A stretch of DNA of 64,000 nt from Balaenoptera acutorostrata (GCF_949987535.1 NC_080074.1:42949641-43013640); one strand, 5' to 3'. Shown: positions 23,071 through 33,789, counted from the first letter of the stretch. The notes: generated by a model not told the origin, from the letters alone. Made by a program: numbers and translations.

Positions 23071-24250
23071 TATGAAATTATATTTCCCCCCTCATGCTAA
23101 ACTTTCAGAATCACTTTATTTTCCATTTCCTATGCATAGCATTTGCAACTCCAGGGCTAAAGTATTCTTATCACTCATCTTCTTATAATATCTGCTTTTC
23201 TCTTATTCCATGCCAATCTTCTCTTCCTGTCAGCTATGAACGAGGCTTTCTGAGCCAGGAGGAAAAGAAGGAAAGGAAGGTGGAAATAAGCAAGGGAAGG
23301 GAAGGATAACCCAGCAGTTTGGCCAGATTTTGCTGGCCTGGTCAGTAGTCCCAATAACAGGGTCTGAAGTGATGTGGGGAATGCAGGGTTAATCTAGGCT
23401 GGGGTCCGCATTAAAGAACGAATGTGACAATTATTACTGCCTTCCTGACTGTAGCAGTATTTGTCAGAGTGCCACTGATAGTTGTTCCAGAGGGATCTAT
23501 TGTTGGTCCAGGGGTTTAAAGCAGAATCTCACCAACATCTGAGAGACAGTGGCATAGTTTGGGTATCAGGATAAGAGGGGAGAAATGTATGGGCAGGTCG
23601 TAAAGCAATGGCTGGGGTCCAGGACTGAGCTACAGTCTCAGGAAAAATTGACATGAAAACCAGGAAGCCAGGTAGAAGCTGCCTCCTAGGATCTGAACTC
23701 AGAGTCAAAGTTAAGAAGGGAAAATGCAGCTTGAGGTCTGAGCAAGTATTCCAGAGTTCCCCTTTGGTCTCCTGAATATCAAGCTTAGAACAGCAAGACT
23801 AATCCCAGCCTCTTTCTCTATGTGGCCTTGTAGGTAATGATGGAACTGAGTTCATAAGGCAACACACCTGTGTCTGGGCAGAGCTGAACATGGTAGGGAC
23901 TGACAATTCTTACCTAAGGAATAAGTCAAAAGAAGTTTGTCTGGCTTTGTAATATTTATACACCTCTCTGGAAAGACTCAACAACATATATATAAACTCT
24001 AAATGATACTCAGAGAGATACCATTTCAATGAACTCCTGAGGCTATACACTTTTTAAAGTAAAGCATCCCATTACCAGTGTCAATGATTATTCCCTTACC
24101 AATCTGTACTATGCACATTTTAGTGCTAGACAGTCTCTGAGTTATAAATATCAGGCTTGTGAGCATCCTGTGCAATTGTGTATCCACTAATACTTGTTGA
24201 TATTACATGCCTCATGATCACTGTGCAGAGTCCTAATCACTGACCTGTAA
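23071..24250. other. No recognisable feature
   Basis: A small GGAA-rich patch lies at 23261-23306. No gene or named repeat seen. Confidence 0.45.
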
Positions 24251-24546
24251 GGAGCATTTACCCTGTAATCTGCATGGTTACGTTTACATGATCAACCTAT
24301 CATTGCTCACAATAACACTATGAAGTAGGCATCACTTTTCTTTTTCTTTTTTTTTTTAATACAGCAGGTCCTTATTAGTCATCAATTTTATACACATCAG
24401 TGTATACATGTCAACCCCAATCGCCCAATTCAGCACACCACCATCCCCACCCCACCGCTGTTTTCCTCCCTTGGTGTCCATACATTTGTTCTATACATCT
24501 GTGTCTCAACTTTTGCCCTGCAAACCGGTTCATCTGTACCATATTT

Positions 24547-25213
24547 CTAGGTTGCACATACATGCGTTAATATACGATATTTGTTTTTCTCTTTCTGACT
24601 TACATCACTCTGTATGACAGTCTCTAGATCCATCCACGTCTCAACAAATAACTCGATTTCATTCCTTTTTATGGCTGAGTAATATTCCATTGTATATATG
24701 TACCACGTCTTCTTTATCCATTCGTCTGTCAATGGGCATTTAGGTTGCTTCCATGACCTGGCTATTGTAAATAGTGCTGCAATGAACATTGGGGTGCATG
24801 TGTCTTTTTGAATTATGGTTTCCTCTGGGTATATGCCCAGTAGTGGGATTGCTGGATCATATGGTAATTCTATTTTTAGTTTCACAAAGAACCTCCATAC
24901 TGTTCTCCATAGTGGCTATATCAATTTACATTCCCACCAACAGTGCAAGAGGGTTCCCTTTTCTCCACACCCTCTCCAGCATTTGTTGTTTGTAGATTTT
25001 CTGATGATGCCCATTCTAACTGGTGTGAGGTGATACCTCATTGTAGTTTTCATTTGCATTTCTCTAATTATTAGTGATGTTGAGCAGCTTTTCATGTGCT
25101 TCTTGGCCATCTGTATGTCTTCTTTGGAGAAATGTCTAGTTAGGTCTTCTGCCCATTTTTGGATTGGGTTGTTTGTTTTTTTAATATTGAGCTGCATGAG
25201 CTGCTTTTGTGTC
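24547..25213 (-). pseudogene. L1 ORF2 C-terminal region
   Basis: Two open segments: an upper one (to 24916, reached in frame from 25368) with [22 protein letters not shown] and the cysteine motif [18 protein letters not shown], then a lower one (24547-24885) ending with the usual [10 protein letters not shown] and [13 protein letters not shown] blocks. They are separated by a stop and by loss of frame against the reverse transcriptase block. Confidence 0.85.
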
Positions 25214-26156
25214 TCCATACAAATTTTAAGAGTTTTTGTTCTAGTTCTGTAAAAAATGCCATTGGTAATTTGATTGGGATTGCATTGAATCTGCAGATTG
25301 CTTTGGGTAGTATTGTCATTTTCACAATGTTGATTCTTCCAATCCAAGAACATGGTATATTGCTCCATCTGTTGGTATCATCTTTAATTTCTTTCATCAG
25401 TGTCTTATAGTTTTCTGCATACAGGTCTTTTGTCTCCCTAGGTAGGTTTATTCCTAGGTATTTTATTCTTTTTGTTGCAGTGGTAAATGGGAGGGTTTCC
25501 TTAATTTCTCTTTCAGATTTTTCCTCATTAGTGTATAGGAATGCAAGAGATTTCTGTGCATTAATTTTGTATCCTGCAACTTTACCAAATTCACTGATTA
25601 GCTCTAGTAGTTTTCTGGTGGCAGTTTTAGGATTCTCTGTGTATAGTATCATGTCATCTGCAAACAGTGACAGTTTTACTTCTTCTTTTCCAATTTGCAT
25701 TCCTTTTATTTCTTTTTCTTCTCTGATTCCCGTGGCTAGGACTTCCAAGACTATGTTGAATAATAGTGGTGAGGGTGGACATCCTTGTCTTGTTCCTGAT
25801 CTTAGAGGAAATGCTTTCAGTTTTTCACCGTTGAGAATGATGTTTGCTGTGGGTTTGTCATATATGGCCTTTATTATGTTGAGGTAGGTTCCCTGTATGC
25901 CCACTTTCTGGAGAGTTTTTATCATAAATGGGTGTTGAATTTTGTCAAAAGCTTTTTCTGCATCTATTGAGATGATCATATGGTTTTTATTCTTCAATTT
26001 GTTAATATGGTGTATCACATTGATTGATTTGCGTATATTGAAGAATCCTTGCATCCCTGGGATAAATCCCACTTGATCATGGTGTATGATCCTTTTAATG
26101 TGTTGTTGGATTCTGTTTGCTGGTATTTTGTTGAGGATTTTTGCATCTATATTCAT
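25140..26156 (-). pseudogene. L1 ORF2 reverse transcriptase block, open for 338 codons
   Basis: Longest open frame in the window. It begins after the start of the palm domain ([15 protein letters not shown]). Motif A is at residues ~61-71 ([11 protein letters not shown], catalytic Asp65), motif B at ~120-134 ([15 protein letters not shown]) and motif C at 165-168 (FADD, Asp167-168). All three catalytic aspartates are present. The frame continues through thumb-like sequence to KFVWRHK, then runs out of frame across a deletion junction and ends after 20 foreign codons. It is cut off from its upstream part by a frameshift in an A run and has no endonuclease. It may be translated by chance but is not a functional ORF2p. 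Confidence 0.93.
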
Positions 26157-26497
26157 CAGTGATATTGGTCTGTAATTTTCTTTTTTTTTGTAGTATCTTT
26201 GTCTGGTTTTGGTATCAGGGTGATGGTGGTCTCATAGAATGAGTTTGGGAGTGTTCTTTCCTCTGCAATTTTTTGGAAGAGTTTGAGAAGGATGGGTGTT
26301 AGCTCTCCTCTAAATGTTTGATAGAATTCACCTGTGAAGCCATCTGGTCCTGGACTTTTGTTTGTTGGAAGATTTTTAATCACAGTTTCAATTTCATTAC
26401 TTGTGATCAGTCTGTTCATATTTTCTATTTCTTCCTGGTTCAGTCTTGGAAGGTTATACCTTTCTAAGAATTTGTCCATTTCTTCCAAGTTGTCCAT
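26156..26497 (-). pseudogene. L1 ORF2 segment just before the reverse transcriptase palm
   Basis: Encodes [30 protein letters not shown] and TLIPKPDKD, the conserved start of the L1 reverse transcriptase region. The frame is lost in a run of nine A (plus-strand T at about 26183-26191), directly before the 338-codon block. Confidence 0.9.
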
Positions 26498-26614
26498 TTT
26501 GTTGGCATAGAGCTGCTTGTAGTAGTCTCTTAGGATGCTTTGTATTTCTGTGGTGTCTGTTGTAAGTTCTCCTTTTTCATGTCTAATTTTATTGATTTGA
26601 GTCCTCTCCCTCTT

Positions 26615-26872
26615 TTACTTGATGAGTGTGGCTAATGGTTTATCAATTTTGCTTATCTTCTCAAAGAACCAGCTTTTAGTTTTATTGATCTTTGCTATTG
26701 TTTTCTTTGTTTCTATTCCATTTATTTCTGCTCTGATCTTTATGATTTCTTTCCTTCTACTAACTTTGGGTTTTGATTTGATTACTATGTGTCTCAGCGT
26801 GTTTCTCCTTGGGTTTATCCTGTATGGGACTCGTTGCTCTTCCTGGGCTTGGGTGGCTATTTCCTTTCCCAT
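26615..26872 (-). pseudogene. In-frame fusion of L1 ORF1 to ORF2
   Basis: The first ~32 codons are ORF1 RNA-recognition-domain sequence ([21 protein letters not shown]). With no change of frame the next residues ([18 protein letters not shown], then [16 protein letters not shown]) are the ORF2 stretch between endonuclease and reverse transcriptase. About 1.7 kb of normal L1 is missing at the junction (estimate from general L1 structure). A stop follows at LIK. Confidence 0.85.
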
Positions 26873-26929
26873 GTTATGGAAGTTTTCGACTATAATCTCT
26901 TCAAATATTTTCTCTGGTCCTTTCTCTCT

Positions 26930-27376
26930 CTATTCTCCTTCTGGGACCCCTATAATGTGAATGTTGTTGCATTTAATGTTGTCCCAGAAGTCTCTTAGGC
27001 TGTCTTCATTTCTTTTCATTCTTTTTTCTTTATTCTGTTCTGCAGCAGTGCATTCCACCATTCTGTCTTCCAGGTCACTTATCCATTCTTCTGCCTCAGT
27101 TATTCTGCTATTGATTCCTTCTAGTGTAGTTTTCATTTCAGTTATTGTATTGTTCATCTCTGTTTGTTTGTTCTTTAATTCTTCTAGGTCTTTGTTAAAC
27201 ATTTCTTGCATCTTCTTGATCTTTGCCTCCATTCTTTTTCCGAGGTCCTGGATCATCTTCACTATCATTATTCTGAATTCTTTTTCTGGAAGGTTGCCTA
27301 TCTCCACTTCATTCAGTTGTTTATCTGGGGTTTTATCTTGTTCCTTCGTCTGGTACATAGCCCTCTGCCTTTTCAT
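26930..27376 (-). pseudogene. L1 ORF1 N-terminal half
   Basis: 149-codon open frame starting at MKRQRAM. It has the heptad-like coiled coil typical of ORF1p (KIKKMQEMFNKDLEELKNK onward) and the start of the RNA-recognition domain (DNIKCNNIHIIGVPEGE). It ends at an in-frame stop. The same reading frame continues downstream at 26872, so a single nonsense codon separates it from the ORF1-ORF2 fusion. Confidence 0.9.
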
Positions 27377-27540
27377 CTTGTCTATCTTTCTGTGAATGTG
27401 GTTTTTGTTCCACGGGCTGCCGGATTGTAGTTCTTCTTGCTCCTGCTGTGTGCCCTCTCAGGCATCACTTTTATATCCATTTTACAGGGAGGAAACCAAG
27501 GCACAAAAAGGTTCAGTACAACTTTTAGTTGTACTTCAAG

Positions 27541-27796
27541 CAATGAATAGTTTAGAGAGATAAGACATATTCAGATATAAACAACCAGTCACACTCTTTC
27601 CCCACACATTCACCCAAAGACTGCCTTTATTCTGAATATTTATTTCTGCCTTTTGTTTCAGTTGGCATCCAAGCTACTCTAATGCCACCTGTTGACCAGC
27701 AGAGGGAACCGTTTGACTCAGTACCTTCCCTATAATCTTATTCTCCTTCTAGGAGTCCTCCTATGTCAGTGGAATTCTATCCTACATTCCATTTTT
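27541..27796. other. No recognisable feature
   Basis: Short unannotated gap between the L1/MIR cluster and the next SINE. Confidence 0.45.
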
Positions 27797-27806
27797 TCCT
27801 AGTTTT

Positions 27807-27947
27807 TTTTAATTTATTTGCCTGCACCGGGCCTTAGTTGTGGCATGTGGGATCTAGTTCTCTAACCAGGGATCAAACCCAGGCCCCCTGCATTAAGAGT
27901 GCAGAGTCTCAGCCACTGGACCAGCAGGGAAGTTCCCTCCTAGTTTT
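27807..27947 (-). mobile_element. CHR-type SINE, short form
   Basis: Reverse short CHR copy with a reversed B box (gatcaaacccaggcc) and head (accagcagggaagttccc). The TSD tcctagtttt is 10 bp, at 27797-27806 and 27948-27957. Confidence 0.88.
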
Positions 27948-27957
27948 AAAATGTCCA

Positions 27958-28890
27958 TTTTATTCTATATAACACTTAAAGCTGTCATTTACATCTGAAG
28001 AAGATATGGTTATGAGATTGATCCATGTAAGTAAAACACTTACTCTAAGAAATGTAGTCCATGCATTGTAAAATTTCAAACTGTTGATTCTATACACTGA
28101 ACGGGTTTCTTTGCTACAGAGAGTCCAAGTGGAATGAGGAATGGAGATGGGTAAAAAGTTTTCTTGAAGGAAAAAAGGATGACACTCTGTATACATTTAG
28201 CTTTCTGCCCCTCTGCACCTCACTCTCTTCTCCTGCATTGTCTGATGTCCATAGTGTTAGGTTGTCTCTATGCATGATAAGGATATTTTTGTATGAGTCT
28301 TCATTCAGTGCATCAAGTTCTATGATGGCTTCATCAAAAGTGGTTTTAGCCAGTGTGTAGGCAAGCTCTGGGTTATTTAGGATCTCAGAGTAAAGTATAG
28401 AAAAGCTAAGAGCCAGTCCAAGGTGGATTGGGCGTGTAGGTTGCATCTCTTTCATGTTTATATCTAATGCCTTTTGGGAAGCTCCTTGGGAATTGTCTAT
28501 AGTTTGTTTTTGATCATCAACTTAGGCAACAGAGGTACTGGAAGTAGTCTCCATTTTCAGATAAAAGACTACTGTCTGGATTAGCTGCACTGGCTATTAT
28601 GTACTTATCCGACAATCTCAGGTCAGTGGTGCAGATGGATCTCAGTTCAGACTCTACTTTTTCCCGATAGTTCTTAATCATCTTCAATTTCTTGTCAGAG
28701 GTGTTGGTTTTCTGCTCAAAGCTCAAGATGACTCTCCAGGTGGACCTGGGGCCTCAAGGATGTTCATATAGACCCCCCAGAGTAGGTTACATTCTCATTG
28801 GTTAGCCCTAGTGGGTCTTCATATTTGTTTTCAGTCAGAGCTGTGGTTTCGTCAGAGTAACCAAAGTTTCAGCTGGGTGTCCAGAGGTCT
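27958..28890 (-). pseudogene. YWHAQ: Processed 14-3-3 theta pseudogene
   Basis: Intronless copy of a 14-3-3 adaptor mRNA; such proteins bind phosphoserine/threonine peptides as dimers. Minus-strand frames give [33 protein letters not shown] (28517-28726), then [32 protein letters not shown] and [15 protein letters not shown] (28114-28455). EILNNPEL and SDNAGEE favour the theta isoform over zeta or beta. Weaker similarity reaches the NEERN-like region near 28790-28880. There are frameshifts after GDYFQYL and within the SYK-LIM helix, substitutions in conserved positions, and loss of the normal stop. The stretch 27958-28170 looks like 3' UTR and contains an aataaa near 27962. No start codon region is convincing and it is not expected to be functional. 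The parent assignment is from memory. Confidence 0.85.
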
Positions 28891-29814
28891 CACGCACTTC
28901 CATCCACTGCACAGAAAGAGAGTAACAGCTGTGCTATTGCTCATACCAGTTGCCAAAGTGGTAACCATGATGGGGCTGGAACTCTGGCTTCACTCTGCCT
29001 GTACCAGTAAGAATTATTTTGTTGAGCCCTGCCAAAACCTGCAAAACTCTCCGTCCAGTCATTAGACCAGAATAAACTACAAGATAGGTTAACTTTGAGA
29101 CTTCCGTGGTCCTAATTCCCTGCTCTTGTCACTCTAGGGACACCAAGTGAGACAGAAAGGATGGCACAGCTGTCAGTTGCTCTGAGCTTGGGTCTTCAAT
29201 GTTTTCCCTCTACTACCCTCCAAGTAGTTTCTAAGAAGAAAAAAAAATAATAAATTTCTCCTTTATTCAAGCTTTCCTCCTCCTGTCCCATTATTTTTGG
29301 CAACGGCAGAGCTGAAGTACCCTGGTCCCATAATTTCATCAGTGTCCCCCTCCCCAATTCTTTGATATAGACCTTTGACATTCCCTCAGTCTGATTGATA
29401 TACAGTGCTTTGCAAAATCAGCTTTAAGGCTTCTCTTCTAACCAGTCTGCAGCCTCTAACTTACCCTAAATAGAATTTCTGGACATGCCATTACTTCCTG
29501 GAGACCTTTAGCAGGGAAATGACTCAAAGCAGGAAGTCTGCTATCTTTTCTGAACCCCACTCATCCTTTGAAGCCCTCATTCCCCTAAACTGGGTAGGAT
29601 TAGAGGTGCCTCAGTCTCATCTCCATAGTTTGCATGTGTCCAGGAGCATCAGAACCTGGCTTCTCGGCTAGCTTACTTCTAGTGATGCTCCTTGTGGGTA
29701 AAGTTCTTTACAGTCTGTGTATGAGGTTAGGGCCTTTCTTAGTCTCAGTGTAGATAGAGTCTCCTTCTCTAATTAGCTTCTTTCAGTTCCTTTTAGAGGG
29801 TATAGGAATGGGAA
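28891..29814. other. No recognisable feature
   Basis: May include more of the pseudogene 5' end near 28900. Otherwise no similarity noticed. Confidence 0.4.
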
Positions 29815-29825
29815 GAACACTTTTT

Positions 29826-30107
29826 TTTTTTTTAATTTATATTTATTTTTGGCTGTGTTGGGTCTTCGTTTCTGTGCGAGGGCATTCTCCAGTTGTGGAG
29901 AGCGGGGGCCACTCTTCAGCGCAGTGCGCGGGCCTCTCACTGTCGTCTCCCGTTGCGGAGCACAGGATCCAGACGCGCAGGCTCAGTAGTTGTGGCTCAC
30001 GGGCTTAGTCGCTCCGCGGCATGTGGGATCCTCCCAGACCAGGGCTCGAACCCGTGTCCCCTTCACTGGCAGGCAGACTCCCAACCACTGCGCCACTAGG
30101 GAAGCCC
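29826..30107 (-). mobile_element. CHR-type SINE, long form
   Basis: Reverse, nearly full body. Flanks gaacacttttt (29815-29825) and gaacagttttt (30108-30118) form an 11-bp TSD with one mismatch. Confidence 0.93.
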
Positions 30108-30139
30108 GAACAGTTTTTAAAGTATGCTTTTATTGCAAC

Positions 30140-30275
30140 CTCCTTTACTCTTTAATTTTACAAAATGAAGAAATTGAGGGCTGGAGAGGTAAAATGACCT
30201 GGTTAGATTCACGTAGCCAGACAGTAGAGAGCAGAAGACTGAACCCCCGGCTCCTGATCCACAGACTAATGCCTA
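30140..30275 (-). mobile_element. MIR fragment
   Basis: Reverse MIR core (ttttacaaaatgaagaaatt) and head (ctgaacccccggctcctgat). Confidence 0.7.
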
Positions 30276-30464
30276 TTTTTCCTGTTTTGTTGAAAACCAA
30301 TATTCCAACAGTTTTTAAAACATTACCTTTTCATTTAAAAATATTTGCTACTTCAACTACATTACAAAGTCAGTTAGTGGCCTCCCCTCAGAAGTGAATT
30401 ATTATTTAAATCAAGTTTTCTATGGGAAAATGCATTTCTAAATCTAAATATTTAATTTCCTTAT

Positions 30465-30827
30465 TGTCTTAGTCAATTTGGGCAGTTAAAACACCATAGA
30501 CTAGATGGCTTAAACAACAGACATTTATTTTTCACAGTTCTAGAGGCTGGGAAGTTCAAGATCAAGGTGCTGGCAGATTTGGTATCTAGAAAGGTCCCTC
30601 TTCTTGATTTTCAGATGGTTGCCTTCTTGCTGTATCCTCATACGGGGAGGCTAGTAGCTCTCTGCTCTCTTCTTATAAGGGCACTAATCCCATCATGAGA
30701 ACCCCACCTCATGACCTCATCTAAACCTAATTACCTCCCAAAGGCCCCATCTCCAATGCCATCACATTGGGGGTTAGGGCTTAAACATATGGATTTTGGA
30801 GGGAACACAAACATTCAGTCAATAGCA
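30465..30827 (-). mobile_element. Solo MLT1-type (MaLR) LTR
   Basis: Reverse-oriented MaLR LTR. The plus strand reads from the LTR 3' end (tgtcttagtcaatttgggca), through agttctagaggctgggaagt and ggcactaatcccatcatgag, to the LTR 5' end (cattcagtcaatagca). It is bounded by TG...CA and flanked by a perfect 5-bp TSD, cttat, at 30460-30464 and 30828-30832. The absence of internal sequence indicates a solo LTR. Confidence 0.9.
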
Positions 30828-30832
30828 CTTAT

Positions 30833-31306
30833 AAATCTTTGAGACAGCATGTAATACCTTGTAAAGATTTAAAGACACTAGACGAATATTGTAAAATTCT
30901 TAGGTGGAAACGAAGCAATTCCAGGCCTTCTCTGAAGGGATATCCATGTACAACAGGTGAGGGAATGTCATGGTAGCCAGTAAAGCTGGAAGAAGAATAT
31001 CTCCCTCCACCATCAGCCCACGGATTTAGTTCAGTGTTCAGATTCATAATTTGAGTAATTCAAATTACTTGTATCTTTAATATGCTCTTTTAATTATGCT
31101 CTCCTTATTTCTGCATTGTTGTAGCACCTACCTTCTGTCAGGAGTGGTATTAAACTTACAAATAAATTATTGTCAGGCCATTAAGAGCATTAAGTTATAT
31201 GAATGCTAATTAATAACGACAAAAACAAAAGTTCACAAGCTGGGTAACATTTCCCCAATGATTTTCTGTGGAGATAGAAAAAAATCCCATCTTCAAACAC
31301 TTTGTG
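30833..31306. other. No recognisable feature
   Basis: Nothing recognised. Confidence 0.45.
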
Positions 31307-31307
31307 G

Positions 31308-31520
31308 AGACTTCCCTGGTGGTCCAATGGTTGAGAATCTGCCTTCCAATGCAGGGGATGCAGGTTCAATCCCTGGTCGGGGAACTAAGGTCCCACATGC
31401 CGCGGGGCAAATAAGCCTGTGTGCCACAACAAAAGATCCCGCATGCTGCAACGAAGTTCCCACATGCTGCAACTAAGACCCAGTGCAACCAAATAAGTAA
31501 ATAAATAAATATTTTTTAAA
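31308..31520 (+). mobile_element. CHR-type SINE, intermediate length
   Basis: Forward copy with standard head, B box (ggttcaatccctgg) and a shortened body that jumps to aactaagacccagtgcaacc and an (AAAT)n tail. No convincing TSD was found. Confidence 0.88.
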
Positions 31521-31559
31521 AACCACTTCGGGTTTTTCCATGGAGCTAATAATTTTCAG

Positions 31560-31827
31560 AGCTACCATTTACTGAGCACTTGCTTGTGGCAGCCACTGCC
31601 TTGAGACTACTTGAAGAGGGAGAGATGCCCATCCAGCTCCCAGGTGCTTCAGTCCACCTTGCTCCCTGCCCCGATCTGCTGCTACAGCTTCAGTCACTGT
31701 CTGATGTCACTAGCATGAGAGTCCTTCAGGCTGACTCACAGAAACCATAAGAAATAATAAAATGATTGTTGTTTTACCCCCCTAAGTTGGTGTGGTTTTT
31801 TACAGAGCAATTGTAACTGAAACAGGT
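31560..31827 (+). mobile_element. Probable MLT1-like LTR 3' part
   Basis: The end (gaaataataaaatgattgtt, then cctaagttggtgtggttttt, then gtaactgaaacag) resembles the polyadenylation end of MaLR LTRs. The left part is diverged. Confidence 0.4.
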
Positions 31828-31946
31828 ATGTAAGTATTACTGGAAGAAATAAGCAAGAACTGGGAAGACCTGGGAGGGAAAGAACTGACAATGACAGAAG
31901 TTTGCAATTGGAAGTTTTTAAAGCGCTAATTACATATAGAGAATTG

Positions 31947-31980
31947 ACGTGTGTGTGTGCGTGCACACGCACACACATGT
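31947..31980. repeat. Alternating purine-pyrimidine palindrome
   Basis: 34 nt of strict purine-pyrimidine alternation. Within it, 31952-31963 and 31966-31977 are perfect 12-bp inverted arms around a 2-base spacer. The sequence is a (TG)n run meeting a (CA)n run through gcgtgcacacgc. Confidence 0.95.
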
Positions 31981-33789
31981 TCTTGAGTGTGTTTGCCGGG
32001 TTGGGAGGTGGGTATCAATCTGCATGCCTTACTTTTGGAACTTTGGAAAAATAGGTTACCTAAAAATTCTATTTTCATGAGGACCCAAATGTGTACAAGA
32101 AGAAAGTATAGAGATTTGGAATTGATATGCCTATGGTACCCTACCTGCTCCATGAGGAGCCTTGGACTGGTGTTTGGAACAAGTGTACTGGAACCTCTCT
32201 CCTATCCTCAGTCCTATGCTTCATTCCCATCCCATTTCCATTCTTCAGTAAATATACTACACTGACTGATTCCAGGCTCAAGAAAGAGACAGCCTGGTTT
32301 TGAATTCTGGCTTTCTCATCTACTAGCAACATGGCCTTGAGAATCCAACAATTGGAAAATTGTTTTTAAAAAGGAAAAACTCAAGGAAATTGTCCAGAGC
32401 CTACGTGCCCAGGTAAATGAGGGACTGGTTATGAGACGCTTCAAGGAGTGAAAGACTAAAAGAATATAAATATATAGGAGGTTACAAGCTGCCGTAAAAT
32501 AAACTTCATTCTGAACCCAAAAGTTAACTTAGAAAAACAATGAAGGAAAGAAATCTCACTTCCTAAGAAATCAGGAAAAGTAAAGAGAGTTCTCTATATG
32601 GATTGGAAGACAATGAAGAAATTAGAGCCTGTGAATCAGATTACCTTTGTGTATATAATGTGTACACCAAGATTTCCCCACATATATTACAATATTTTGT
32701 GCTTTAATTGCCTGGCAGAAATGTGATAGGTAGGTGACTCAGTATGGACCAAGAGTAATGAAGAAGAGAGAAAGGAAAGCCCATTTTTTTGCACAAACAT
32801 GGCAAAAAAACAAACATTTGAGGAAACCCTAGGCATCTTTAGTTTAAGGGATACCCTGGCGTAATTTCATCAAAGATACAAGGTTCCAATTCACCAGCAA
32901 CTTGTTAGTCCCCTTTCTCACTTTGTGTTGCCCAGACCTGGGCTATGTATCAAACAACCCTGGAACCAAGCAGATCTCTAAAATCCAGGAGACACCACTC
33001 AAGCACACCAGATAAGATAAATATTATTTGGACATGCAACAAAAAGTGGGTTTGTTTTCCTCACAAAATGATTCTACAGAGCGTTTTCTGTTTCCCCAAG
33101 AGACCTCAAATACCAAATTATTTTTTCTTCAAGTGGCACTCATGCTCAGCCCCTAGGATCCTGATAAGCAGTAAGTTTACACTACAGAAATGAAAACCCT
33201 CATCTTAATATTGTTTGGGAAATAATAGGAAATAAAGACCCATGAGATTCAAATATTTTCCCCAGTATTAAAATAAATTGGATGTTAGTGATAAGAATGG
33301 GTTTAAAATAGGAAGTAGTTGCAACCCTGACTAGTCCCAGTTAATGAGACAAAAGCTCTCACCTATTTGTTTGAGTGAGAAAAGTCAGAGGTATGCTATT
33401 CATTTGTGCACAAAGGGAGAAAAAAGGACATTCTAAAACTCTTCTCCTGGCTTAACAAAGAAACGTCATAAATATTTAATTACCTTTTAAAAAGTAGAGA
33501 TGTCAGTTTTAAAATGATTACTGGGGAGCAAATTATTAAGATAACCAATTAGAACTGCAGGCTGGTGAAGGTCATAGGGAACTTTTCAAAGGACACAGCA
33601 GCAATTTCTCCTCAAGTCTGGCTGTCTTTAAAAGATTCCTTTGTATAAATATTTTGCAAAGACAGTTTTATAATAACAGAAAACAGCACAAGTTTATATA
33701 TTTTTACAGGTGTCTCCAGACTGATCAGGAAAGTAAGACTGGTACTTTTGTGAACATCCTAGATTCAACCCTTTATCAGAAATACCTTG
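31981..33789. other. Mostly unrecognised
   Basis: 1.8 kb with only a short MIR-like head at 32275-32345 (ggttttgaattctggctttc). No gene seen. Confidence 0.4.

Larger units (their letters stand above)
24340..27459 (-). mobile_element. L1 element with two internal deletions
   Basis: Minus-strand L1 with its T-rich 3' end at 24340. It carries a short 3' UTR, the ORF2 C-terminus, the reverse transcriptase block, part of the ORF2 linker and the N-terminal half of ORF1, ending in ORF1-upstream sequence. The TSD aggcatcactttt is a perfect 13 bp at 24327-24339 and 27460-27472. A normal L1 is about twice as long. Missing are the rest of ORF1, the inter-ORF spacer, the endonuclease domain (junction near 26771-26786) and ~0.5 kb of ORF2 after the reverse transcriptase (junction near 25208). 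Nonsense codons and a homopolymer frameshift are also present, so it is defective. Confidence 0.93.
24255..27540 (-). mobile_element. MIR split by a 3.1-kb L1
   Basis: MIR-like sequence ends at 24339 (cactatgaagtaggcatcac) and resumes at 27473 (atatccattttacaggga, then gaggaaaccaaggcacaaaa). The L1 TSD consists of MIR sequence. The left MIR portion is diverged. Confidence 0.65.

Noticed and set aside
25480..25887. Plus-strand 135-codon hydrophobic frame, and similar ones at 26619-26960 and 26961-27395
   Set aside because: They are antisense shadows of the L1 ORF1/ORF2 frames; the membrane-like look comes from reversed Lys/Asn-rich codons.
25200..26790. Spliced-and-reinserted L1 RNA as the cause of both deletions
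   Set aside because: At the junction that can be checked within the window the deleted segment would not start with GT, and short shared bases are present.
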